From the NCBI GenBank assembly GCA_963761655.1, contig CAVXHI010000003.1:186001-250000 (forward strand): a stretch of 64,000 bases of DNA, read 5' to 3'. The DNA is from RYN-122 sp963761655. GTDB taxonomy: Bacteria; Actinomycetota; Actinomycetes; Mycobacteriales; SCTD01. Under the pieces are notes generated by a model. The model was not told where the DNA came from, searched no databases, and saw only the letters and a program-made list of their open reading frames with translations. Positions 8,331 through 15,968 of this stretch are shown here, piece after piece; the first letter of the stretch is position 1, and every line of letters starts with the position of its first letter. The position numbers and the translations under genes are program-made.

Positions 8331-9758
8331 CGGGCGAGCACCTGCGCGGCGACGTGCCGGCCGGGTTCGCGGTACAGCGGGTAGAGCGCGCCGACCCGGC
8401 GGTCGAGGGCCGCGCGGTCCAGCCAGGCCGGCCCGCCGAGCCGCTCCTCGGCGTCGGCGGTGAAGGACCACGCGCGACCAGCCTCCCGGGTCCGCACCGA
8501 CGTGGGACAGCCCGTCGTCGAGCAGCCGTCGCACCCCGCGCTCACCGACCCGGCCGTAGCTCATCGTCTCGACCTCGAGCCCCGGCACGAGCACCTTCGC
8601 CGCGACGGCGTCGCCCTGCGACGGCTGCACGTCGACGAGCACGTCGTAGGCCGACAGGGCGTCGAGCAGGTAGGCGTGCAGGTCGGTCGGACGGGCCGTC
8701 GGCAGGTCAGCGAGGCGGACCGTGGACCGTCGGGACAGGACCGTCTCCCCGAGCAGGTCGACCAGCGCCGGGGTGCCGAGCCGGGTCCACGCGAGCATGG
8801 CCTGCAGCGCCCTGTCCTCCTCCACCAGCCGCTCCGGCGGGTGCCCGTCCAGCCAGGCGTCCAGGTAGCCGGCCGGCGTCGCGGCACGCACCCGGTCGAG
8901 CGGTCCGTGCATGAAGGCCTTGCGGCTGCGGGCGGCCGCGAACTCGTGCAGCGCCTTGCGGACGGCGACCTCGCGGTCGGGGTGCGCCGCCTCCCCGCAC
9001 GCGGTCGCCATGACCGGCACGTCCTCGTCGCCGGAGCAGCCGACGGCGTACACGTCGACGACCCCGTGCTCGGTCGAGGCGAGCTTGACCACCACGTCGA
9101 TCCCCTGGCCGCGCAGCCGGTCCAGGAGGGCGAGCGAGTCGGGGTCGGTCAGGCCGTGCAGGTCCACCTCGACGCCGCGGTCCATGGCCCGGAACGCCAC
9201 CGCGTTGCCGTCCCGCTGCAGGACCTCGAGCAGCGCGTGGTCGACGGCGGCGTCGGCGTCGAAGGAGGCGCCCTGGCCGTTGGTGATGACGGTGGTCAGC
9301 CAGCCGCCGGGAGGCGCGTCGCCGGGCAGGTCGTCGGGGGCGCTGGCGACGAGCTCAGCCGGCACGAGGACCTCGTCGCCGTCGCGCAGGCGGGTCATGG
9401 GCAGCCACTGCAGGGGGCGGTCGTCGTCGTAGGCGGTGCCGGCCTCGAGGCACAGCGTGCGCGGGTCCTGCACGCGGTCGGCGCCCTCCTTCGCGACCAG
9501 CTGGCGGTAGGACGCCTCGACCCGGGGCGTGCCCCGGAGCCTCCTGGTCGAGAGCGCCATCTCGGCCATCTCGCCGAGGGCACCGGTGCGGGCCTGCTCC
9601 GGCGTCGCGCCGTACCCCAGGCCGCTGCCGCCGGGGTGCTGCTCCGTCGCGCGCAGGGCCGCGCTGTGCAGCGGCACGTCCAGCGGGTCGAGCCCCGTGA
9701 TCGGGAACTCGACGATCCCCTCCGGGAAGGACGCGAGGTAGCGCTCGGCAGGCGTCAT
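8327..9758 (-). CDS. Stand-alone YcaO-domain protein (one-base frameshift)
   Basis: YcaO enzymes use ATP to activate amide carbonyls, making azolines, thioamides or amidines, or have unknown roles. From ATG at 9758 the core reads GSGLGYGATPEQARTGALGE, then TNGQGASFDADAAVDHALLE with VLQRDG, the counterparts of the two YcaO ATP-binding segments. Near 8490 the frame shifts: the family-like end (RAWSFTADAEERLGG to REPGRHVAAQVLAR) lies one base out and stops at 8327 with an ATGA overlap. The corrected length is about 476 residues. There is no C-terminal PxPxP motif as in azoline-forming cyclodehydratases, no fused E1-like domain, and no evident precursor peptide gene. The substrate could be a small molecule. 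Confidence 0.85.
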
Positions 9759-10615
9759 GCGAGTGACACCAGGGGCACGGGGCCGGCGTCGGGCTGCCGG
9801 CTCAGCAGCCGGTCGACCAGGTTGAGGACGTGCGTGGTGGTGATGCCCGTGGCGCCCTCGAACGGCGTGAAGACGGTGTCGAAGTCCAGGTGCTCGACGA
9901 CCGAGCGGTAGTGCCGCAGCTCGCCGTGCGACAGGGGGATCTGCGCGTGGAACGCCTTGTGCGCCGAGAGCGCCACCGGCTGCCCGGCGTCGTCCAGGTC
10001 GATCTTCATGCTGTCGCCGCAGAACAGCACTCCCCGGCGGGAGTCGTGCAGGACGGAGTGCCCGTCGAAGTGGCCGCCGGTGCGGTGCAGCACGAGGTCG
10101 GGGGCGAGCTGCAGGACGTCGTCGGCGGGCCAGGTCACCCGGAACGCCTTGGTCCAGACGAGGTCGCGCACGCCGACGGCGACGACCGGCGGCTGGAGCT
10201 CCTGCTGCAGCTGCCACAGCGCGCCGTACCCGTGCACGTGGCTGCTGGCGAGGACGGCCAGGCCGCCGCGGCGGCGGAGCTCGTCGAGCGCCTCTGCGGA
10301 GTACCAGGGCGCGCACTCGAAGCCGACCAGGCCGACGTCGGTCTCGATCACCCAGCCCTTGCTGTCGAGGCCGAAGCGGGGCGTGCAGGTGAACTCGGTG
10401 ATCCCCTCGACGACGGTCGGCCCCCACGAGCACGTGACCAGCGCGTCCACCTCCGCCTCGGTGAGGAAGGCGAAGCCGTCGTCGGGCAGGGCGTTGCGGA
10501 CGTCGGCGCAGACCGGGCACAGGGGCGGGACGCCGGGCCAGCGCTGCCAGTGGCCGCAGTTCGTGCAGGCGTACGCCGGGTGCTGCGGGAGGAGCCCGCG
10601 GTAGGGGTTGGTCAT
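9755..10615 (-). CDS. Zinc-ribbon + metallo-beta-lactamase-fold protein
   Basis: Protein of 286 residues with two parts. Residues 15-36 form a rubredoxin/zinc-ribbon knuckle pair (C17-x2-C20 and C33-x2-C36, in ACTNCGHWQ and LCPVCAD). The remainder resembles a metallo-beta-lactamase fold: SSHVHGYG at the HxHxDH position, then GGHFDGHS, FCGDSMKID and a late THV. The canonical Asp-His of HxHxDH is replaced by Tyr-Gly, so the second metal site may be lost. An N-terminal ribbon could bind Fe or Zn for electron transfer or protein contact. It overlaps ycaO and the oxidoreductase gene by four bases each. Confidence 0.75.
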   Translation of the reverse strand: MTNPYRGLLPQHPAYACTNCGHWQRWPGVPPLCPVCADVRNALPDDGFAFLTEAEVDALVTCSWGPTVVEGITEFTCTPRFGLDSKGWVIETDVGLVGFECAPWYSAEALDELRRRGGLAVLASSHVHGYGALWQLQQELQPPVVAVGVRDLVWTKAFRVTWPADDVLQLAPDLVLHRTGGHFDGHSVLHDSRRGVLFCGDSMKIDLDDAGQPVALSAHKAFHAQIPLSHGELRHYRSVVEHLDFDTVFTPFEGATGITTTHVLNLVDRLLSRQPDAGPVPLVSLA

Positions 10616-11571
10616 CGGTCGAGCGCCTCCAGGAGCAGGGTGTGCAGTCGCAGGTCGCGCGCGGCGTCGTACGGCCAGGAGCCGGTCCCGTCGACCGCTG
10701 CGGAGAAGGCGGCGAACTGCTCGGCGAACGGCGACGCGTCGCCGAACCGGACGTCACGGGGCGAAGGGTCCAGCACCGTGAGGGAGCCTCCCGCCGTCTG
10801 CCCCATCGTGTCGACGGCGACGGCCATGCCCTCGGTCCCGACGACCTCGAGCCGGCGGCGTGGCAGGGCGTCCGGGGTGTTGTAGGCGACGTGGAGGTCG
10901 ACCAGCACCCCGCTCGCCGTCTGGCCGGACAGCAGCGCACCGTCGTCGACGGCGTAGCTCTGGACCCGCCGCTGCAGCCGCGCGGACAGGTCGACGACGT
11001 CCTCGCCCAGCAGCGTCCCCACGAGGTCGAGGCCGTGCGGCGCGAGGTCGATGGCGGCCCCTCCTCCGGCGCGGACCGGGTCGACCCGCCAGTTGTCGTG
11101 GGGTGTGCCGTCGGGGGTCCAGTCGGCGGGGAGCCAGCAGCAGTAGACGATGCGCACGGCCGTGACGGTGCCGAGCGCCGGCACGAGCTCGCGGAGGGCG
11201 ACGTGGGCCGGGTGCCACCGCTGGTCGTAGGCGGTGCCGAGCAGGACGCCGGCGTCGGCGCAGGCCTGCACCATCGCGGCGGCGTCCCCGATCGACGCGG
11301 CCAGCGGCTTCTCGCAGAGCACCGCCTTGCCCGCCGCCGCCGCGGCCTCGACCAGCGGCCGGTGCGCGCTGTTGGGGGAGGCGACGTAGACGGCGTCGAG
11401 CCCGGGCGTGGCGAGGAAGGCGTCGAGGTCCCGCAGGCGCGGGACGTCGACGGGCATGCGGGCCATGGCCTCGGTCGACAGGTCGTGCAGCGCGACCACG
11501 GCGTCGCCGAGGGCGGGCAGCGCGTGGTCGCGGGCCACCCAGCCGCAGCCCGCGACCCCCCACCCGGTCAC
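10612..11571 (-). CDS. Gfo/Idh/MocA-family oxidoreductase (cluster copy)
   Basis: NAD(P)-dependent sugar or cyclitol dehydrogenase, 319 residues. The Rossmann motif is GWGVAGCGWVARDHALPAL; the EKPLAASIGDA segment holds the conserved catalytic Lys of the family; GGGAAIDLAPHGLDL corresponds to the DxxxH active-site helix. IolG inositol dehydrogenases belong here, consistent with a cyclitol substrate. The GTG start at 11571 is chosen because it gives GTGA coupling to the methyltransferase and a normal N-terminus. Confidence 0.88.
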   Translation of the reverse strand: MTGWGVAGCGWVARDHALPALGDAVVALHDLSTEAMARMPVDVPRLRDLDAFLATPGLDAVYVASPNSAHRPLVEAAAAAGKAVLCEKPLAASIGDAAAMVQACADAGVLLGTAYDQRWHPAHVALRELVPALGTVTAVRIVYCCWLPADWTPDGTPHDNWRVDPVRAGGGAAIDLAPHGLDLVGTLLGEDVVDLSARLQRRVQSYAVDDGALLSGQTASGVLVDLHVAYNTPDALPRRRLEVVGTEGMAVAVDTMGQTAGGSLTVLDPSPRDVRFGDASPFAEQFAAFSAAVDGTGSWPYDAARDLRLHTLLLEALDR

Positions 11572-12557
11572 CAGTGCTCCGGCAGGTCGAGGTGCGAGCG
11601 CGGCCCTGGACCGAACGACGACGGCAGGTACTCGGAAGCCCGCGCGTACTCCTGCGCCCACCGGTCGCTCGGCCAGGTGCGGACGCCGTCGACGTAGAGC
11701 GGGTTCGGCCTCGTCGGGCCCACGGGCGCGGACAGGTCGGGGCCGGGCACGGTGTCGCCGACCACCAGGGCGACGGCACGGGAGGAGCCGGTAGCACCGG
11801 CGACCGGGGCGCGCCGTTGCAGGAACGCCGACGTCAGCTCGTCGTCGTCGTAGACGAGGTCCGTCCCGAGCAGCGCGGCGTAGGCCGCCGGGGTCAGCGG
11901 CTCGCCACTGCTGTGCACCTCGACCGGCGTGTGCGCGTGCCCCACGACCAGGACGTCCCCGAGCGCGCGCAGGGCAGCGACCGCGGCCTCCTTGTCGCGC
12001 AGGAAGTACAGCGCGTCGACGCACAGCACGTACGCGGGTGCGGGCAGGTCGAGCGGCGGGAGACCGGCCGTGACGTCCGCGCAGACGTAGGTGGCCGAGG
12101 GGCAGACGAAGCGCTGCGCCAGCCAGAGCTTGGAGAACACGACGTCGACGCCCACCAGGGGGCCGACGCCGCGCTGGTCGAGCTCGCGCAGGAAGTGCCC
12201 GACGCCGCAGGCGACCTCGACGACGGGCTTGTCGCCCGGCCAGTGCTGCTCGAGCAGGGCGAGGCCGGCCAGGTAGGTCGGGTCGGACCAGCGGTGCGCG
12301 AAGTAGTCGCCGACCCGGCCGTACCCGAGCAGGTCCATCGCCTCGCGCAGCGTCGACGCGCCGACGACGCGGGCCAGCTGCTCCGGGGGCGGGGGCGCCT
12401 CGCCCCACCAGTCGTCGGCGTCGGCGAACAGGGCCACCCGGGCGGCGTCGACGTCGCCCTCGTCGAGCAGGGCGAGCACGCGCTCGCGCAGCTCCTCGCG
12501 GCCGTGCCGCTGCCAGCGGATCCCGTCGACGACGGGCCACCGGACCTCAGAGCCCAC
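11568..12557 (-). CDS. SAM-dependent methyltransferase-like protein (cluster copy)
   Basis: Protein of 329 residues. An N-terminal helical region of about 95 residues (WRGEELRERVLALLDEGDVD-like segment and ADDWWGEAPPP) precedes a Rossmann methyltransferase core with motif I VVEVACGVGHFLRELD, the acidic VGVDVVF and YVCADV. A C-terminal extension of about 60 residues ends in a Pro/Ser-rich tail. The start is GTG at 12557, overlapping the HD-like gene by 11 bases; no better in-frame start exists. Cys replaces the usual Gly in motif I (ACGVG), which is tolerated in the family. Substrate unknown, presumably the cluster product. Confidence 0.78.
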   Translation of the reverse strand: MGSEVRWPVVDGIRWQRHGREELRERVLALLDEGDVDAARVALFADADDWWGEAPPPPEQLARVVGASTLREAMDLLGYGRVGDYFAHRWSDPTYLAGLALLEQHWPGDKPVVEVACGVGHFLRELDQRGVGPLVGVDVVFSKLWLAQRFVCPSATYVCADVTAGLPPLDLPAPAYVLCVDALYFLRDKEAAVAALRALGDVLVVGHAHTPVEVHSSGEPLTPAAYAALLGTDLVYDDDELTSAFLQRRAPVAGATGSSRAVALVVGDTVPGPDLSAPVGPTRPNPLYVDGVRTWPSDRWAQEYARASEYLPSSFGPGPRSHLDLPEHW

Positions 12558-13437
12558 TGGCGGCCAGCACCTCGTCGTGGAAGGCCTGCACCGGTCCCTC
12601 GTGGACGAGCTCGAGCTCGTCGAGCGCCTGCGTCGCCGTGAACGCCGCCGCCCGCGCGTGGTGGTGGACCTGCAGGACGCGGTCGAGCACGTCGGCGGCG
12701 TGGAAGGCCCGGGCCTCCGGCACGGACGCGTCCGCGCGCAGGAGCAGCACCTCCCGCAGCCGTCCCTGCAGCGGCTCCGGCAGCGCAGCCAGCTCGCGCT
12801 CCTCGAGCGTCCCGAGGACCCGCTCGAGGTGCTCGCCCAGCAGGATCTCGCCGGCGTACCCGGCGTCGGGCAGGCAGACGTTGTGCAGGTGGTGCGCGAC
12901 GCCGACGAGGAACGGCGCGACCGGGTCCGCCCCGAACACGGGCGCCAGGAGGGCCCCGTAGACGGCGGTCGTGAAGCAGTGGTCGCCGTGCGACTCGGGC
13001 GGCTCGACCAGCAGGCGGGGCTTGCCCGGGCAGGTCGCCCCCGCACGGGGCTGGCGCGACAGCGTGTCCACGAACGCCGGCGGGGGGCCGGCCGGGTCGA
13101 GCAGCCGGACGGACGACCGCAGCGAGGCGGCACCGGGCAGGGCCGCGCTGACCTCGTCGAACGCCCGCAGCAGCACCTCCTGCGCCTCGTCCCCCGTCAG
13201 CCCCGCGCCGCGCAGCACGGCGCCGTCGATCCCGGCGAGGCGGGCCCGGCAGACCGCCGCCGCCGTCTCCGTGAGGGCGACCTCGGCCGGGTCCTCGCCG
13301 GCGAGCAGGCGGGCCCAGGTCCGGGCGAACGCCTGCTCGGCGAGCGACCCGGGGGCGGAGGCGACCCGGACGCGCTTGGCGTCCCCGATCTCGACGAGCA
13401 GCGGGCGGACCGCGGCGAGGAGCTCCCGCTCAGGCAC
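12547..13437 (-). CDS. HD-superfamily-like metal-binding protein
   Basis: Helical protein of 296 residues. The second half resembles an HD domain: ESHGDHCFTTAVYGALL (H150/H153), VGVAHHLHNV at the place of the HD dyad, and AADVLDRVLQ with Asp. The dyad is His-His (182-183) rather than His-Asp, with H185 close by. HD-fold enzymes include phosphohydrolases and the diiron oxygenases MIOX and PhnZ, so an oxygenase acting on an inositol compound is possible but unproven. The first 130 residues match nothing I recognise. Its start overlaps the inositol-phosphate synthase stop by eight bases. Confidence 0.6.
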   Translation of the reverse strand: MPERELLAAVRPLLVEIGDAKRVRVASAPGSLAEQAFARTWARLLAGEDPAEVALTETAAAVCRARLAGIDGAVLRGAGLTGDEAQEVLLRAFDEVSAALPGAASLRSSVRLLDPAGPPPAFVDTLSRQPRAGATCPGKPRLLVEPPESHGDHCFTTAVYGALLAPVFGADPVAPFLVGVAHHLHNVCLPDAGYAGEILLGEHLERVLGTLEERELAALPEPLQGRLREVLLLRADASVPEARAFHAADVLDRVLQVHHHARAAAFTATQALDELELVHEGPVQAFHDEVLAASGL

Positions 13438-14647
13438 GGACGTCGGATGCCGCGCTGCCGCCCACCAGCCAGTCCAGCAGCACCCGCTCCTGCTTGTGGA
13501 GGGCGTGCTCGGGCACGGCGCCGGACGGCGTCATCGGTGCCTTGAAGAACCAGCCGAGCTGCTCCTGCACGCCGCCCTCGCCGCGCTGCTGAGCGACGTC
13601 GAGCAGACGGGCCAGCTCGAGGGCCAGGGGCGCGGCCAGGATCGAGTCGCGGCACTGGAAGTCGACCTTGACCTGCATCCGCTGGCCGAGGAAGCCGACC
13701 AGGTCGATGGCGTCCCAGGCCTCCTTCTGGTCACCGCGCGGGCGGTAGTAGTCGATCCGCACGACGTGGTCCTCGACCGGGTAGCCGAGGATCGAGTCCA
13801 GCACCTGGCCCTTGGTCTTGAGCTTGCTGTTGAGCGAGTCGGCGTCGTCGAGGGCGAGGCCGTCGCGGTTGCCGAGGATGTTGGTGGAGTACCAGCCCTC
13901 GACCTTCAGCGCCCGGCTGCGGAAGGCCGGCGCCAGGACGGTCTTCATCATCGTCTGGCCGGTCTTGCCGTCCTTGCCCGCCACCGGCACGTTCTGCTGC
14001 TCGGCGAGCAGCTGCAGGGCCGGGGCGTCCGCGCCGTACGACGGCGTGAAGTTCGCGTAGCCGCAGCCCTCCACGATGGCGGCGTAGGCGTAGAGCATCC
14101 CGGGGCTGATGGCGTCGTCGTCGGCGTCCAGGCCGGCCTCGAAGGCCTCCGGGGTCTGCAGCGAGGGCGAGGCCATGTCGGGCCAGCGCTCGGTGGAGGC
14201 CAGGTTGACCACGACGAGGCCGTCGAGCGACTCCTGCGACCGGAAGCGCTGCAGGTCGCTGCGGATCGCGTCGGCCTGGGCGCGGCGGCCCTCGGCGACG
14301 ACGGTGTTGCCCCCGACCACGTTGCGGCAGAACTCGGCGTCGCCCGCGGCGGCCCACGGCGTGATGCGCGACAGCCCGGCGCGGGCGGCCTCCATCTGCC
14401 GGTGGTCGAGCACGCCGTGCACCTCGGCCGCCTTGCCGAGGTCGGACCCGTCGAGGTCCCACCCCCCGACGACGAGGGCGTCGTACGGCGCGAGGTCCGG
14501 CACCTGGCCGTCCAGCTCGGCCAGGGGCAGGCCCTCCGGCCCCACGAGGCCGAGCCGCAGCAGCTCGAGACCGGCGACGGCCGTCGTGGCGACGGCGCCA
14601 CCGAGGCCGACGACGGCGAGGCCGACGCGGCGGGACGACGGGGACAT
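13430..14647 (-). CDS. ino1: Inositol-3-phosphate synthase family protein
   Basis: NAD-dependent isomerase that converts glucose-6-phosphate to 1L-myo-inositol-3-phosphate. The 405-residue protein shows the N-terminal NAD site VVGLGGAVATT, VGGWDLDGSDL, the GKDGKTGQTMMKT phosphate/catalytic region, and STNILGNRDGLALDD. It is longer than the roughly 360-residue mycobacterial Ino1. As first gene of the cluster it sits behind a 108-base gap that holds a possible promoter. It may be the general inositol source for mycothiol and phosphatidylinositol, or a dedicated paralogue; a genome-wide search for a second copy would tell. Confidence 0.9.
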   Translation of the reverse strand: MSPSSRRVGLAVVGLGGAVATTAVAGLELLRLGLVGPEGLPLAELDGQVPDLAPYDALVVGGWDLDGSDLGKAAEVHGVLDHRQMEAARAGLSRITPWAAAGDAEFCRNVVGGNTVVAEGRRAQADAIRSDLQRFRSQESLDGLVVVNLASTERWPDMASPSLQTPEAFEAGLDADDDAISPGMLYAYAAIVEGCGYANFTPSYGADAPALQLLAEQQNVPVAGKDGKTGQTMMKTVLAPAFRSRALKVEGWYSTNILGNRDGLALDDADSLNSKLKTKGQVLDSILGYPVEDHVVRIDYYRPRGDQKEAWDAIDLVGFLGQRMQVKVDFQCRDSILAAPLALELARLLDVAQQRGEGGVQEQLGWFFKAPMTPSGAVPEHALHKQERVLLDWLVGGSAASDVRA

Positions 14648-14677
14648 GCAGACCTCCAGCGGCTTCAGGGCAGGTGC

Positions 14678-14703
14678 GACGACGTCGCGACAAGCGTCGT
14701 CAA
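14678..14703 (-). promoter_or_regulatory. Candidate promoter/operator dyad before the nine-gene cluster
   Basis: The only sizeable gap serving the cluster contains an interrupted palindrome (GACGACG, 10 bases, CGTCGTC at 14678-14701). On the minus strand it abuts TTGACG at 14703-14698, a good match to a sigma-A -35 box. No convincing -10 follows 17-18 bases later, so this is a weak promoter call. The dyad placement would suit repressor control. Confidence 0.35.
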
Positions 14704-14755
14704 CCTAGGCACAGGCCGACCTGCCCCGCACTCCGGCACCGAACCCCGCGGCCCC

Positions 14756-15916
14756 TCAGGGCAGCAGCAGCACGGCCGCCGTCCACGCGTGCAGGGCGTT
14801 CCGGCCGCCGACCGGTCCCAGCTCCCCGGCGGCGAAGAACCCGCCCACGCCCTGCACGCCCAGCACCTCACGGACCACCGCGGGGTCGTGGCCCGGGCCG
14901 CCGTGCGACGGGCCGAACAGGGCGGCTCCCCGACCGGTGCAGGTGAACAGCAGGGCCCCGGCCAGCGGGGGCGCCCCGCCCCGGGCCCGCAGCAGCAGCG
15001 CCCGCAGGTCGACGTCGGCGGCGTCGGCGTCGCGGACCTGCAACCGCACGGTCTGCCCGACCCCGACGAGGTCGCCCACCACCAGCCCGCCCGTCGCGGG
15101 GTCGGTGCCGAGGATCCCGCGGACCAGCAGGTCGAGCTCCTCGGGCTGCTCGTCGGCCGCGAGCCCCAGGTGCAGGCCGGCGCTGGCGAGCGCCTGGTCC
15201 TCCGGCGGGAGGTCGCGCAGCACCTGCTCGACCCGCTCGAGCGCGGCGACCCCGGCCAGCTCGTGCAGGACGTTCCCGGACGCGCGGGTGACGGTCATCG
15301 CGGGTCCGACCGGACGGCAGCCCTGCGACACCACCACCGACGCCCCCGTCCCTGCGAGCACCACCCCGACGGCGCCGCGGTCGACCGCGCGGTCGTCGAG
15401 GAGCAGCCGGGTGCTCCCCGCTCCTGCCGCCCCGGAGGCGAGGCCGCCGACGACGGGCAGGCCGGGCAGCACCTGCGTGCTGCGCGAGACGAAGCCGTCG
15501 GCCGGGAAGCTCCAGGGGTCGGCCAGCAGGACGACGACCTCGTCGTCCCGGTGCGGCAGCGGCATCCCGACGACGGCGCTCCCCGCCTCGCCCGGCAGCA
15601 CCTCCAGGTGGAACGGCCGCACCGACGCACCCGGGGGCAGGACCGCGGCCCAGACGCTGACCGCCGGCCGCTCCTCCACGCCCTGCACCCCGCCGACCAC
15701 CCCGCGGGCGCTGCAGCCCAGCAGGGCGCCGGGCCGGGCGAGCTCGTGCACGCGGGCACCCACGGCCTCGGCGTCGTCGGGCGTGCCCCCGCTGACGAAG
15801 ACCGCGACGAGGTCCGGGACCGCCCCGCCGAGCCCCGCCAGGGCCTGCGCCACGGCGCTCTCGGCGGCGGCGAGCAGGTCGGCGTCGACGGCGAGTCCGT
15901 CGGAGGTCCGGGTCAC
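14756..15916 (-). CDS. FIST-domain sensor protein
   Basis: Soluble protein of 386 residues with an N-terminal FIST_N region (AVFVSGGTPDDAEAVGARVH, LLGCSARGVVGG) and a FIST_C region near the end (ALLFTCTGRGAALFG, GVQGVGGFFAAGELGPVG). FIST domains are proposed small-ligand (possibly amino-acid) sensors attached to signalling proteins; here the sensor is alone, with no kinase or cyclase fused. GTG start at 15916. It diverges from the AAA-ATPase gene with 52 bases between the starts, so shared regulation is possible. Confidence 0.85.
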   Translation of the reverse strand: MTRTSDGLAVDADLLAAAESAVAQALAGLGGAVPDLVAVFVSGGTPDDAEAVGARVHELARPGALLGCSARGVVGGVQGVEERPAVSVWAAVLPPGASVRPFHLEVLPGEAGSAVVGMPLPHRDDEVVVLLADPWSFPADGFVSRSTQVLPGLPVVGGLASGAAGAGSTRLLLDDRAVDRGAVGVVLAGTGASVVVSQGCRPVGPAMTVTRASGNVLHELAGVAALERVEQVLRDLPPEDQALASAGLHLGLAADEQPEELDLLVRGILGTDPATGGLVVGDLVGVGQTVRLQVRDADAADVDLRALLLRARGGAPPLAGALLFTCTGRGAALFGPSHGGPGHDPAVVREVLGVQGVGGFFAAGELGPVGGRNALHAWTAAVLLLP

Positions 15917-15968
15917 GGGGGCAGTCTGGCGCCTCGCGGGGTCTCCGTGGCGGACGTACGGTCGGGAG

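Noticed and set aside
7503..10940. Apparent 1145-residue fusion reading through the isomerase, ycaO, MBL and dehydrogenase genes
   Set aside because: It results from the ycaO frameshift near 8490 joining frames. The conserved domains lie in separate, overlapping genes with good start and stop couplings.
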